The notes: generated from the letters alone by a model not told the origin. A stretch of 64,000 nucleotides of DNA from Allium sativum (GCA_030737875.1 CM060915.1:574848577-574912576); one strand, 5' to 3'. Shown: positions 11,544 to 24,389, counted from the stretch's first letter. Numbers and translations: made by a program.

Positions 11544-12431
11544 CATGGAATACCCAAAGGCATTGTAAGCGACCGTGATCCGTTGTTTACTAGTGGATTT
11601 TGGAAAAGCTTACAAGAGGCGTTAGGATCAGAATTACATCTCAGTACCGCGTATCATCCTCAAACCGACGGTCAGATAGAGAGGGTGAATCGTATATTAG
11701 AAGATCTCGTGAGAGCTTGCATATTGGATTTTGGTGGATCATTGGATGACCATTTGCATCTAGTAGAGTTTGCATATAATAATAGTTATCAATCCAGTAT
11801 TGGTATGGCTCCATTTGAAGCTTTGTATGGAAGACCGTGTAACTCACCATCATGTTGGTTAGAAACTGGTGAGAAGTTTGTGCTTGGACCAGATGTGATA
11901 AGAGAAACTTCATCTAAGATTAAGATTACCCAACAGCGAATAAAGGCTGCCCAAGATAGGAAGAAGAGTTATGCCGATAAGAGGAGAAGAGAATTAAAGT
12001 TCTCCGTTGGCGACTTGGTGTTTGTCAAGATTTCTTCATTAAAGAGCGTGATTCGATTTGGCAGGAAAGGCAAGTTAACACCAAGATTTGTTGGTCCATT
12101 CCCAGTTCTTGAGCAAATTGGGAATCTGGCATATAAATTTGAATTACCAGAGAAGATGGCAGGAGTTCATAAGTTATTTCATGTTTCCTAGTTAAGGAAA
12201 TTCGTGCACGACCCTGATGTGACTATTTCACCTGATCAGTTGGATGATATCGAGGTTGAACCCGAGGCGGTTGGGAACCGCAAGCCTATGCGTATTGTTG
12301 GGAATGATACGAAGCAACTTCGAAGGAAGGCGGTGAAATTAGTCAAATTTCAATAGGGCAAGAATGAGAATGACTGTACTTGGAAGACAGAGGAGAGCAT
12401 TAGGAAGACGTATCCAGAACTCTTCGCCTAG
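11544..12431 (+). pseudogene. pol: pol of element E, part 3: integrase catalytic core, C-terminus and chromodomain-like tail
   Basis: Resumes right after the right-hand tattt with the HGIPK stretch. The second catalytic Asp is at 11571-11573 (SDRDP) and the catalytic Glu at 11679-11681, after YHPQTDGQ. The GPY/F-like region [14 protein letters not shown] lies near 12090-12131. An in-frame TAG at 12189-12191 follows the LFHVS motif. The tail from about 12195 to the final TAG at 12429-12431 has the acidic, Trp-containing end (TWKTEE...YPELF) seen in the chromodomain of Tekay-type elements, with one more TAG at 12354-12356. The chromodomain in this family directs integration to heterochromatin, which fits the nested setting. 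Confidence 0.9.
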
Positions 12432-12555
12432 TAAGATTTCCGTTTTGATTTAGTCTTTCTGCATGCTAGGATAGGTTTGTTTTTTTGTTTTGCATGTTTG
12501 ATTGTTGTATATGGCTGGTAGGCATGCAGGATCCTTTGTATGTTTTGGGTTAAGG

Positions 12556-12573
12556 AATTTCGAGGACGAAATT
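12556..12573 (+). other. Pre-PPT hairpin of element E
   Basis: AATTTCG-AGGA-CGAAATT, a perfect 7-bp stem with a tetraloop, about 8 nt before the polypurine tract. The same place in elements A, B and C can form a matching hairpin with changed but paired bases. Confidence 0.75.
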
Positions 12574-12577
12574 TCTT

Positions 12578-12601
12578 AAAGGGGGGGAGGGGAGGGGAGA
12601 A
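12578..12601 (+). other. Polypurine tract of element E
   Basis: AAAGGGGGGGAGGGGAGGGG and following purines directly abut the 3' LTR at 12602. This is the primer for plus-strand DNA synthesis. Confidence 0.93.
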
Positions 12602-14146
12602 TGTAACGACCCGCATTCTACGTATCAAAGGATTGTAGAATATTTATTTCTTTCACATACGAAGTCGTATGGTCATGTAACTTTGGGAGACGACTAGTGG
12701 GATCATTTCTCATATTCATGATTTTTGCCGATTTTTAAATGACCATTTTGCCCCTAGCTGATCTTGTTTCGGCCATAACTTTTGATTGGAAAGGAGTTTT
12801 GACCTGAAACCACTTCCATTAGATCTGGATGATGGTTTACCTTTCCGTACAGTGGTCATACATGAAAAAAGGACTTACCTTTTGGGAGATATGGCTGAAA
12901 TAAGGTTTGGAAGATGAAAAACTGCTTAACTGGGCCAAATGAGGTGATTAGTGAATGGGCCCATAACCCATTTCAGGATTAGGGTTATGGGGAGGCTGAA
13001 ATGAGCTAGGTTTTCATTTCATTTCAGTTTTCTAGCTGTCACTTTCATTCTAAGAACCCTAACAATGGCCTCCAACATCTAGAATCACCTCTAATCACTT
13101 TTTAATCAAGTATTAGCCTAATCTATGTCAAATCAAAGGGGAGCACCTAAGCAAGGTTAGAACAGCTGTGTTGTCTTGGGAACAGCGCCAAATCAGAGGA
13201 TAGTTCAGTTTTGAAAGTTTATTTGTGGCTAAGGTGAGTGATTTGCATAGTTCCTCACTAATTATGGTTAATTAAGGGTAATTAGTGTTAATTAGCGAAT
13301 TTAAACATGATTAAATTCTGGAAAAATGTTCATAAATTTCGAAATATTGTTTTAAGCCTTTGTTAGAAAATTTGGTTAATTTGATTAAGTTTTGCCAATC
13401 ATATCATTAGTTATGCTTAAACATGCTTAAGGGAAAATAAGGGTTTTTGGGTATGTTTGATCCGTTTTGACATATCATAGTGTTGTTTGATGTAGTGGAT
13501 AATTATACATGTTGCTATGACCGTATGATATGCTTTGTGATTGATTGGAAAAGTTAGAATGGTCGAAAACGCCGTCGTGTGGCGTAAAACAGTTGCTGGA
13601 AGAGTTATAGGAAATGTGCAGGACCCGGATCGGATCGCCCCTCCCTTCCACGACCCGACCCGATTGTGAGACCCCTTCATGAGACGCCACGCTCCATCCA
13701 TCACGAACTGCTTTAGAAGTTGAGGAACCGATGGCCAAGGTGGATCATGAACCAGAAGCTCCAACCCGACCCGAACCGATCTGGAGCAGGCATAAAGCAA
13801 GTCAAGAACCGTGGGCCACCTACCCTCACCATGATCCAGCTTGGGCACCACGACACGATCCGACAGAGGGCGCACGAACCGACCAGAAGGAAGCTGATGA
13901 CTATGGACTGAACAAGGGGAAGAAAACCAATCCGAAAGGAAGTTTGTATCTGAACCAGATGAAGACCGATCCGGAGAAGACAAAAACCCAAGATGAAAAG
14001 GTAGTCCATATGGGAAGTAGAACTCCGGATCCAGATGGGAACCAATGAGTGAACTTCATGAGTTGGGCTTTGCTGCGGGACGTGTACAAAGAGGTTATCA
14101 ACGTCCATGGCTTTGATTCACCACCGAGACGGATGTTAGGCTACGT

Positions 14147-14332
14147 ATCAGTGCAGTGGGGTAATTATTACTCCATAGGGCAGAGTGATCATAGCATGGC
14201 TATGAGTCAGTGCAGTGGAGTTATCATGACTTCATGGGGCAGAGTGGACATAGCAAGGACCAGTGGCTATGGATCAGTGCAGTGGCGTCATTATGACTCC
14301 ATGGGGCAGAGTGATCATAGCAAGGAACGGGT
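14147..14332 (+). repeat. Tandem ~59-bp repeats in the E 3' LTR
   Basis: Three units starting at about 14149, 14208 and 14275, the counterpart of 4371-4535. The third unit keeps bases that were lost in the 5' LTR. Confidence 0.8.
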
Positions 14333-14710
14333 GGTCAGAGCGGTGGATATCGTATGCCTTACGCACTGAGTGAGAGATGTGAGGGTGGTTGCTATGCTTG
14401 ATTGTTTGTTATCACTATGTCAAGCGCACCCCCACCCCCGTATTCTTTACACCTTATGTTTAGTGGCACCTTAGAGTATTGAGCGATATATTGTGCTAAC
14501 TCTTTGGTTGCAGGTCCAGGTTCAGGTATGGTTTAGTATAACTGTTATTGTTCTATTTTGATGCTTATCGCTCATACCAGACTTTTGTCTTGACGCAGAG
14601 TTTTATGTCTCTTCTTATTACTCTGGGTGCTCTTAAATGGGCAGACTAGAGACAGGTTAGGTAGTATGCACAGGTAGCTGTACCGGAGACGAGCAGGAGG
14701 CTCCCACATA

Positions 14711-14712
<2 letters not shown>

Positions 14713-14771
<59 letters not shown>
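14713..14771 (+). repeat. (AT)n microsatellite
   Basis: About 29 AT units, against about 15 in the 5' LTR. This is a simple length polymorphism between the two LTRs. Confidence 0.95.
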
Positions 14772-14772
<1 letters not shown>

Positions 14773-15128
14773 TCCCTATGTCGCTATTGGTCGCTACTTT
14801 GGGCATTAGTAGTGTACTTTTCCTTTCTTTTGCTTTAGAGACAGTTTTAAAGTTGTAATAATGATGATGTGGAACATAAGCTGTAATTGGATTCTCCGCT
14901 GCTATGATGTTTAATCTTCAGCTTATGCACTGTCTCACCTGTTTTATGTCAAAGTATGTTATTATTATATTTTATTCCATGCGCTGTGAGATATTCTACA
15001 GGTTCTTTGTTATTTCACCGGTAAGTTCTCTTCTTTTTCCTTTCTTTGGCGACCGTCCCGTGCTGGTTGGACATCGGCACAGCGCACTTTCATGGGAAAT
15101 ATCGGCTGGTGCGGAGCGGGCCGTCACA

Positions 15129-15516
15129 ATATTTTAGTTCTGATCCGAGTATTTTTGTCTTTTCATTTGCGCTCGGGTCAGCCTGAGTTTTCAGTTATTA
15201 AAGACAATGTTATGAAGATGAAGTTGGACCTCAACAGACGTATTTATTATTATTACTTTGCTGCAAACATTGGTATGTTTATGATAGTTAACTCTGATAA
15301 TTGTTGTAAAATATAATCAAATGTATGTTTTAACAGCTTCATGAACTATTATTTAATTATTATATTTTGTCCATCCGCTGCGAGGTTCTGTGTTTGTTTT
15401 TCTTCTTCTCTTCTTTTTCTTATATAAATCCCAACAACTATTTGAATTTTGGATTTGTTTATGTCGACATTGAGGATCATTGTCAATTTGAACGGTCAAA
15501 AATCTCGGATGTTACA
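15129..15516 (+). mobile_element. Right end of LTR G
   Basis: Begins with the second atatt and then continues LTR G from 2804. It matches the reverse complement of about 61046-61480 of LTR D, including the TTCATGAACTA and CCGCTGCGAG landmarks. It ends in GATGTTACA at 15516. No tRNA primer site follows, so this is a 3' LTR or a solo LTR. The next bases belong to another LTR (H), so G was inserted into H. Confidence 0.8.
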
Positions 15517-16319
15517 CAAGATGTCTTGTTGAACCCAGTGTATTCCTCTCTAGAGAAACATTGTCGGAAGGTGATCCCATACCAGTTTGCCAGTTGTAAT
15601 CCATTCTCCAATAAGAGCCTGAGGTTTTGATTATATACCGTGCATGTAAAGTGTGACATGCAAGTGTTCTGCTAGATTGTTATTTACTTGATTTAGACAC
15701 TATTATAATATCAGAAACGTATTGATTTTAAAAATGCTTTAGGTTATCATAAGGTAAAAACCGTCTATATTTATGTATGGATTTAGTCTTACGATTATCA
15801 TTTTCTTTCGAAAAGATTTTGATTTTAAAATCAAGTTGGATGATACCCTTTAACTTGGTGAGTTTTTTTCTCATGCTGGTTCACCAAACTGATCATGTGC
15901 AATGCTCTAGTCACATCGAGTTTTACAGATTCAGGTTATCAGATGTTGTGAAGATACGAGCTAGAAAAGTTTAGACACATGTTATTATATAGTTATTATT
16001 CCGCTATGTGATTTTATATGAGGACAGGTTGTTATAGTTGTCCAGATGTGTGGATGTACTCTGATGATTGTAAGTTTTATTTAAAGCTTTAAATAAATAT
16101 TTATTTCTATATTATATTTTGTTCTACTGCGATGTGAGATCTATATTGTGCTTGTACTTCTTCTTCTACTATTCTACTACTTCTTTCTTTCTTATCTCAC
16201 CCTTTAAATTCTTTCTAATAACTATCTAGGGTTTTCGATACTTAGGTTTTGACAAGTAATACGGGTTTATGTATTATTACCAGAATTCAGGCATCAAATT
16301 ACTACTGGGTCGTTATACA
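15517..16319 (+). mobile_element. Old degenerate LTR end ('H') of the C family
   Basis: Its sequence matches, with much divergence, the reverse complement of about 39313-40095, the end of LTR C1. Shared landmarks include TTGTTGAACCCAGTGTATTC, GGTAAAAACCGTC, CTGGTTCACCA, TATATGAGGACAG and TTTTGTTC-CTGCGATGTGAGA, ending in GGGTCGTTATACA where C has the TTCGTTACA type of end. It is in plus orientation, opposite to C. The left part was cut off by the insertion of G. It shows that the C family has been active here over a long time. Confidence 0.75.
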
Positions 16320-17408
16320 CACTTAACTAAAATATTTGATTGTTAATTAAATTAAAATCATGTCATGATACGATTGTATTGATTGTTATTTGGTAGTTAA
16401 AAATGCATATTTATGTTGTTTTGTAGCTATAGTGTAAATTTAATTTAACTATTGATTTAATTGTTACGGTTAGGGTAATTGAAATTTAATTGTTAGTTAA
16501 ACCTGACACTTGATGACTAGTAAACTTATGTTATATTGAACTATTTGGATGGATTGATTTTGATGGATGTCTTGGATCGGTACGTTTAATATATAGATGT
16601 TTAAGAGTGTGGTTCGTTCTGTTATTCACCTTATTTATGTATGACTATTTTTTGTGTTGATTTATCCTAGCTATTTACCCTATATGTTACATGCATCAAA
16701 TAAACCTGAGACTAATCATTAAAATGCATTAAGAATATAGGTTAAAATGATAAATACCTATGAATCCTGATTCAGATTGAAATGATATATATCCATTCCT
16801 GAAATACTAAAGTTAAATTTAAGTATCACTGACCATAGGATAACAAATTATATACGGCCACGGGTTAGTAAATAAATTTTGTTTTAAATTTTGAATTAAA
16901 TGTTGCTTTAAAGGAAATATAAATGATGTATTATAAATTGGTTTTCATTGAATTTGAAATTTGGAATTTAAAAGCTAAAGGAAACTATTTAATGTTGTAA
17001 ACTGAAGTTAAAAACTTGAAATTGAATATAAATTAAACCTACTGAAATTGAGTTGTTTCAAATTTTAAAATAACTATCCATCTTTGAATTTTACTTCACA
17101 TTAACTTGATTTAAAGCGAGTTGAATTGTGAACTCGAGGTTGTTATATATTGAAATAATTCAAAATGAGGATCCTAATTGGGAACTTTAAATAACTGAAC
17201 CGAGCTGTTTGAATTGAATCAAATTTGAAATGGAAGTTAATTAGAATTGAAACATTGAAATTGAGTCCAATTGATTTAGAATTGGAATATGACTTCAGGT
17301 TTATCTGAAATTTGGAAGAAACGATTCTAAGTCAAACTAAAGTATCTTAAACCATTATAAACTACTTTACCAAATAATTATTTGTATTTTATAAACTATT
17401 TTATTTTA

Positions 17409-18207
17409 GTGAAAATTAGGCACACATCCCTATTTTCAAACTTAATACACCTCACATCCCTCTCATGTTTTAATTGTAAACCCTCCCCCTATTTTTGTGT
17501 GCCGCCTAAAACTTTTTAAACATTCCGCCTTCTGCTTTCAAACATTCCGCCTTCTTCATTTTTTGCTAAAAAAATGTGGCACTGATTTAAAAAAAATTCT
17601 AAAATCTGGAAATAATCCCAGAAGTCCATGCAAAGAAAAAAGTAGTTGCATATATGTATGCATCTACTGCAAATAGTTGCATACATATATGCAACTACTT
17701 GAATACACATGCACATATTTATGCACGCCTATTGAATAACTGCATACATATATGCAGTTTTTCTGTATACCTGCATACATGTGTGCATATATGACAAAAT
17801 ATATGCAATAGTGAACAAATTGCACATTTGTATGCAGTTTTTAAATAAATGCATCAGAAGATGCGTGTTTTCAAAGTATGTGCATACATATATGCATTAA
17901 TACTGCTGTTTTGAAGCAAAATTGAAATAAATGCATACATGTATGCAACTAATTGAATTATATGCATCTGTCGATGCATTTTACTACATTTCATTATTTT
18001 TGTGTAATTCCTGATTTTGATGTGGTTTTTGATGTTTTTTCACCTGAATTTTTTCATGGTTAATTAATTTAATTAATTACGAATTTACGTTATTATTTAT
18101 TTATTTTTTTGTTGAATTTTGTAAAATAGGGACTAAATTTAAATAAGTTTATGACCGGATGTGAGCCTAATTAAAAAAGTTAATAGGAACCTGTAAAAAA
18201 CACACCC
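17409..18207 (+). mobile_element. MITE-like insert with TGCATA palindrome array
   Basis: 799 bp, absent from the collinear G copy, flanked by the 9-bp direct repeat TTTATTTTA (17400-17408 and 18208-18216). Subterminal inverted repeats are present: AATTAGGCACACATCC near 17414 and GGATGTGAGCCTAATT near 18159. The 9-bp duplication suits a Mutator-type transposase, but the termini do not pair end to end, so class assignment is tentative. No protein is encoded. Confidence 0.65.
17646..17985 (+). repeat. Array of TGCATACATATATGCA-like palindromes
   Basis: About ten imperfect palindromes of the form TGCATACATATATGCA or TGCATC-N-GATGCA, spaced roughly 30-50 bp apart with unlike spacers. Arms are kept even where the middle differs (for example TGCATCTGTCGATGCA). 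Confidence 0.75.
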
Positions 18208-18468
18208 TTTATTTTAACTTATATATATTAACTATTTTATATAAACTACTATAGAAATCAACTATATTATTTATAAACTACTTTAATATGTAATTATATA
18301 TATATAACTAAATTTGATAAATCCTTTTTTTAATTCGAACTTTTTATATATAAAAACTTTTATGTATTGATTATATATATTTCAAATGGTTTCAAATATA
18401 GTTAAACTATTTTAATATACAAACAAATCCAACTATTTTAGATATTGAAAATTGCTTTAAATTTGTAA

Positions 18469-19463
18469 GGTAGATTTTGTTTCTATCCACCAATTCTGTT
18501 AGTTGATCCATACTTGACCATATCCACTTATTTTTATCAATTTATCCTCATGTGGATGGATTTGATAATTTATTAGTTTATTCATGTAAATCTACTAATT
18601 GTTTTTTCATGATTTTGAGCTTTGAGTGTTTTATGTACTTAATGAAATGCATCATGCATCATAGTTCATGTACATATGGCATTTCAGATATAATATATTA
18701 TCAATATCTAAAGAGAGAAATCACACAATCAGTAAGCAGGTCTGAAGGAAGCTACATTTCATTTACATTGTCAGGAATAAAACCCTATGTTGTTGCAATT
18801 TCAAGCACATGCTAAATGCAACCACATATGGTTCTTTCAATCATTAATTTAGGTAATCAAAATGCAGTAACAATTCAAATAACTATAGGCTAAGGTTAAA
18901 CCCATGTCAAGAACAATGCACAAGAAATGCATTAAACTAGCAAGAAGCTAAACTTAAGCATACAATTTAGAGATAAAGTTAGCTTGTTTGATATACTATT
19001 TATTATACTGCAACTGAAATGTGCTATAGAAGTGTATCAAATACAAATCCAACATTTTTGTAGTATAGGCACCAAAATATTACAGTCAGCTAAGACTAAA
19101 AATTTCCCACTCATGGAAATCCATTTCAGCATATCACGTCTGTAGTGCAAAGCTAGCAAATTGCAATAAGAAATCGACAAATGGGCCAAACTAGTGTTGA
19201 TCATCCTGAGACTACACGGTAATGAGAAGAACAAGAAAGTAGATTTGGCATCTTAATATTGTTATTTTCTATTATTACTTTGGATTTTTTAATGTAACTA
19301 TTAGACAAGGATAGGAAGAGAATCTAGAGAAGAAGATGCAGCTATAAGTTTGGTGGATGAAGTAATCAATTTTTAAAAATTAAATAAGACCATAAAAAAG
19401 AGTTAATAGAAAAAATTAAGCTGGAATATATAATAATTCTGGTGGATATGAATAAAATATACC
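18469..19463 (+). mobile_element. Non-autonomous TIR element, MULE-like
   Basis: 995 bp. The ends are inverted repeats, left GGTAGATTTTGTTTCTATCC and right, read in reverse complement, GGTATATTTTATTCATATCC, about 20 of 24 matching. The flanks AATTTGTAA (18460-18468) and TATTTGTAA (19464-19472) are a 9-bp target duplication with one mismatch. The G copy lacks the insert. Short open frames inside it (18552-18815, 19037-19234) show no recognisable motif. The 9-bp duplication and GG..CC ends favour Mutator; hAT (8 bp) is the alternative. Confidence 0.75.
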
Positions 19464-21271
19464 TATTTGTAATTGTTTTAATTGTTTCAATATTCTAACT
19501 TTGGATTAAATAGAGATTTTGATATCAAAGTATATTCTATTTCGGATATGAAATCGTTTTAAAGAAAAATATGATATTTTGATATAAAGTACGAACTATT
19601 TTGAAATATAAAAGCATCAATTGGTGTGAAATAAGTATTTGGTTGTTAAAGATATTGGGATCGAACATTGTCATACTCTCTGCGAATAACGAGAACCAAA
19701 TTAACAACTATGCACGTTGTGGAGATGTAAGAGCCTGTAACTTCCCCGGTAAGGAAAGCACGGATAATCTGAGGACAAGCCACTAAAGAACGCAAACAGA
19801 AGAACATTTCATTGTTTATTACAACAATTCCATCAGAATACAAGAATATACAGAGTATGAATAAATATTACACAGAAAATAACAGAGATTTAAATACATT
19901 ACATAGCAGCGGAAAATAATACAATACACAACTTGAAGTAATACGCGGATACAAAGCTTTTAGAGTATAGTTCCAGCTATAAATCAGGATCCTGTGAATA
20001 TAAATCTGCAAAACCAAAACTACTAGCTGCCCGTGTCAAAATAAGAGCACCCAGAGTTTAGGCTAAAACAATAAACTCCAGGTCAGTCATGAGACTGGTG
20101 TGAGAACTAAAAAAGTTATTAATCTTCATTTTAAAGTTAGGTAAATCAAGGGACCACGCCGTATAACACGGAACGGGTTTCCTCCCAAGAATACCAGTGC
20201 ATAAAACAACATCGCAATGCTAAATAAAGAACAATGAAGCTATTATAAGACCCAGGTCCCATCACACAATGCAACGCAAGCCGGAGGATAGGGTTTTCTC
20301 TTATAATAGCCAAACATGCTTGGTACGTTAAAAACAAATCATTTGATACTATAATAAGTGTATAGTGTCAAAACAATTTCAATCATAAATATCAATCATA
20401 GGCGGCATAGCATCCCATGCTACTATGTCGCCAATACTAGGCTCTACAAATAAAACCGAAATATCACGTATTGGAAGTTGGATTTCCATCTGTGAACCAA
20501 GGCAAAAGATAGTCCTTACCAATTCGAGACGCTCTAGCCCGTGTCTCAGGAACAGAACGCATCGTCCCTTGGATCGTCAGGGCCGGTCCACCGATGTGGA
20601 TTAAAATGCCTGAACACTGTGTTTCCCCACCCTGTGGGGTGTCAATGAGCCAACGAATGACTCCATCGGCTTCACATAGTCACCGATATATCCGAGGCGC
20701 CTCGCAAACCAACAACCACATAAGTCAAACTCGTCAGGGCGTGTAAAACCACTGACGCAACTACTAGCTAGAAGGAAACGCATGCCCTCCCTGATGTCCT
20801 CTCCCATTTCTGGTTCACAACCGAGGTGTGAGGTTCGCGAATCAACGCTACACAAAGCTGTGCCATACAGGCTGTGCTTTGATCATCAACCACAAGACTC
20901 TGCTTTTCAACAAAAGCCTTTATCATATTGCCAATTAGGCATGCCACACAGGCAGTTCACTCCATGCGCTTGATATCCATCATTATATAACCTCTGAGCT
21001 TGTACGTCTCAGAGAAGGGCGTTAAGCAAGAGAATAAATTCTCCGCCGCTAAACAGATATATATTTAATAGAAATCAACCACACAGAATAAAATCCAATG
21101 TCAGACAAACAGTCCATTTACAAGTTCGTCCTAGGTCTGAACGAAACCGTAGGCACCTTGTACCTCGCATATCCATCGATCTCCAAGTACATCTGGACGA
21201 CCACTAACTGATTCCCTCCCCTTGGGTGTACGACCCAATCAAGATCATCAGTAATCACCTCAACGACGTGA

Positions 21272-21288
21272 AGACCTCCGGTCTTCGA
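21272..21288 (-). other. Perfect inverted repeat conserved in A and B LTRs
   Basis: GAAGACC-TCC-GGTCTTC, a 7-bp stem with a 3-nt loop. It is kept without change in A2 (near 28134), B1 (near 32847) and B2 (near 59127) even though flanks differ. Function unknown. Confidence 0.6.
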
Positions 21289-23705
21289 CCACCGTCTTCA
21301 TCTTCGACATATCGTCGATTCAGTTATTCAGAATGGGATAAACCCCGTCTTTCCGAATAACTCGCGTATATAATAAACAAGTGTTACACAGACACAACAT
21401 ACGCCTTATTCCAATTCAGAATATTCTTTTATTCAGATATTCTTATACTTTGGGAAAGGTTCCCATTAATTTTATCAAAGATAAATTCTTTAAATTTATT
21501 CTTTAATCTTCTTTGAATATCAATTCAAACTAGTCGGGATTAGCAAGCTACACCGAAGTAATCATTTATTTTATTTCCCAATCCCAACCTATTCATCCCA
21601 TGAAGTAAAACTAGTCATACTTCATATCTAACACCACGGTGTTATCTGTAAATTCAATTACCATTTAACGTTCAAATCTAATTAAAGATTTAACTATCGC
21701 CTGGAGCAAAACTGGTGATACTCCTTTCTCGACCATTTCAATCTAATTAAAGATTCATTAAAACTCCACTTAGTTTTAATCTTTAACTGGGTTAAAGAAT
21801 CAGTGTCATTTAAAACACGGTTCACGATAAACCCAAAATCACATTTGATATTAAATACAAGGCTCTGAATAGAAAATATATCGACTTATATTCGATATCA
21901 AATTCTATGACCTACAAATATCGTATTGGAAATAACGATATCTATATATCTTTCAAATTTCCATAACGCTATCTGTATAATCCCGAAATCCAACATCGAA
22001 ATATTCCAAAGACAATTTCGATTCAAATCCATTCCAATACAATTATTGAAAATTCTGGTTACATTTAAAACCCTTTTTAAATTCAATTTATTTATTTAAA
22101 AATAAATAGAATTATAATTCTAGTTCAAAACTAGTTCATTTCGATATAAATCTATTTTTATCTTTTCAAATATGGAGTTTTTCATCCTGATTCTTACCAA
22201 ATCATTTCTTATGATTTTACACAAATTATTAATATTTTTAATAATTTTACCAAGGCCCGTACAGTCGATTTCCATCAACGGCCATCGAACTGCAATTACA
22301 GCGACCTTTTCCAAATTTGATTTGGACATAATTCCAAATCCAACCGTTAGATTTCTAATTTCTATTATTAGTTAGAAAGCTCTTTCCCATACGAACCCAA
22401 CGGTTCCAGTTTTAGGAGAATCCGAGGTCGGATCTCCCGCAATGTCCATTCGAAGTCAATGGTCGAAATTCACGAACTACCGCAGCGTGGCGCGCTCTAT
22501 TCAGGCCATTATATATATAATATATATATTATATGTATTTCGTCGATTTCCTTTTAAAACATATATTATAAATCGCTTTAAATTCGTTTTCGAAACGATT
22601 TCAACTTTATATTCAATTTCTAATCAAAATTGAATATTCCAATATAAATTCATTTTGATTTCTTTTCAAATCGATTTCAATTCAATTCGATTTCAATTCA
22701 ATTCGAATTTCAAATCATTTCAATTTATTTTGAATTTCTATTCATTTCAATTTAATTCGAATTTCAAATCATTTCAATTTATTTTGAATTTCAAATCAAT
22801 TTAATTTAATTCGAAGTTCAATTCTATTCAATTTCAAATCTATTCAATTTCAAATCTATTCAATTTAATTCGAATTTCAAATCTATTTCAATATTCATTG
22901 AAAAAGATGAATAAAATCGATATAAATATCGTTCACGTCAAAATGGCGTCAATCTAATCAACATGGCTTCATATATTTCTATTTTCAAATATTCTATTTC
23001 AAATATTTCTTTTCAAATATTTCTATTCAAAACTGGAATGAGGCCCGATCAATTACCATATAATGTTATGGATTTTCTGCAACAGATGTATTAAATAACA
23101 ACGATAAATAATCAACCATCATCAAGATTGCATTCTACACTGTATAAGCATCAAATATAAATATTTAACGCTTATGACAGTCTGTCAATCAATCGATCGA
23201 CATACAACTTATTATTGGGATTAGTGTATGTCATATATCATCCCAATACCCGTGTGGGGTTTCAATTAATCAAACACAGATTTTATTTGTGCAGTTGGGC
23301 GATGTGTAAAATTTATCGTCCCAATCAATATCAGTTAAATCAGTGTATATAAACAAATCTCCGATTTGTTTATTACTATTTATTTTATATACACGTTAAA
23401 AATTCTATTTTCAACTATAAAATATTTTTAACTATCTAAATATTTTATTTCACATCACATCACATCGCACAGTCAACTACACATCAAAATCAAACAAACA
23501 AGCATACAAGCCGTCCATGGTCTGTGGACGATGGGTGTCAGGTGCTACTAAACACCGTCTACATCCTAGTATATATTTTAACTAGAAAAATTAAATTAAC
23601 GGCGAGGAGTTCTCACCGACTAGCTAATCCAAACTCCACGACTCTTCATATGTAGGAAATCTTTCATCTTTCTCGCCTTTCGTCAATTTCATCGTCCGTA
23701 GCCAC

Positions 23706-23901
23706 TACATATATAAAAATCGAATTTTTACTTCTCTATTCAATATATAAAAATCGAATTTTTACTTCGCTATTCAATATATAAAAATCGAATTTTACTT
23801 CGCTATTCAATATATAAAAATCGAATTTTTACTTCACTATTCAATGTATAAAAATCAAATTTTCACTTCGCTATTCAATATATAAAAATCGAATTTTTAT
23901 C
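23706..23901 (-). repeat. 34-bp minisatellite, about 6 copies
   Basis: Unit ATATATAAAAATCGAATTTT plus TACTTCGCTATTCA. The same unit is present about 4 times in A2 (30556-30680) and about 24 times in B1. Confidence 0.9.
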
Positions 23902-24389
23902 CTCGTTGTTTCATGATAACAATAAAATTCCTATTTTTATTTTACCTTTTATAAAAACCATATTTTTATTCTCCACTTCTTTTATGCAAATTATATACTT
24001 ATATTGCTTTTCTTCTAACAAAGATTATATTTTTTATTACCCTACAAGAAGAAAAATCATATTTTTACTATCATACCTATATAAAAATCATACTTTTAAT
24101 ATGATACTAGTGTAAAATTATATATTTAACTTCTCTATATTATAAAAATTATATTTTTAACTTTCATAAAGATTGTATTTTTTTTCTCATGTAGACCTCG
24201 TCTTTTCCAAATCAAAAATCTCATCTTTGCTTTTAAAAATATGATCTTTTCCTATTCAAAAATATTATTTTTATCGTTTTAAAAATAATGCCATTTCAGT
24301 TTTAAAGATCCTTACTTTATAACAAAAAAAATCAAAAGAAGAAATAAAAACTCACTACGTGGGTTTGCTGCTCGCGTTCAAGGAGGAGG

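Larger units (their letters stand above)
2805..15128 (+). mobile_element. Element E: complete but decayed Ty3/gypsy chromovirus (Tekay/Del-like)
   Basis: The order is 5' LTR (2805-5307), tRNA-Met primer-binding site, gag, protease, reverse transcriptase, RNase H, integrase, chromodomain-like tail, polypurine tract, 3' LTR (12602-15128). The 5-bp direct repeats atatt at 2800-2804 and 15129-15133 are its target-site duplication. Domain order (integrase last) and the TGTAACGACCCG LTR start are typical of chromoviruses. The coding region has at least two frameshifts and many stops, and a solo LTR sits in the integrase gene. The two LTRs differ by about 5% by eye, so this is not a recent insertion. 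It sits inside LTR G. Confidence 0.93.
12602..15128 (+). repeat. 3' LTR of element E
   Basis: 2527 bp, TGTAACGACCCGC to GCGGGCCGTCACA, followed by the atatt target duplication at 15129-15133. It differs from the 5' LTR at about 5% of positions by eye. Near its 3' end, the motif TTTTATTCCATGCGCTGTGAG is related to TTTTGTTCCGCTGCGATGTG in the giant LTRs of family C. Confidence 0.93.
16320..19725 (+). mobile_element. LTR segment 'F' of the D/F/G family, host of element A
   Basis: Runs collinear with about 385-2170 of LTR G. Examples are TAAATACCTATGA and TGATATATATCC, and TTGTCATACTCTCTGC shortly before 19726. It contains two inserts absent from G (17409-18207 and 18469-19463). It is cut at 19725 by LTR A1, with ggaga (19721-19725) as the candidate left target duplication. 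The rest of F lies beyond A, outside the window. Its left part is replaced by H, which was inserted into F near 16320. Confidence 0.75.

Noticed and set aside
22172..22375. 67-codon plus-strand frame starting MEFF that is open in A1, A2, B1 and B2 (also at 29035, 33958, 60237)
   Set aside because: It is antisense to the elements, amino-acid changes among copies are frequent, it has no motif, and an overlapping minus-strand frame is open in A1 and B1 but broken in A2 and B2. A dN/dS test on many copies would settle it.
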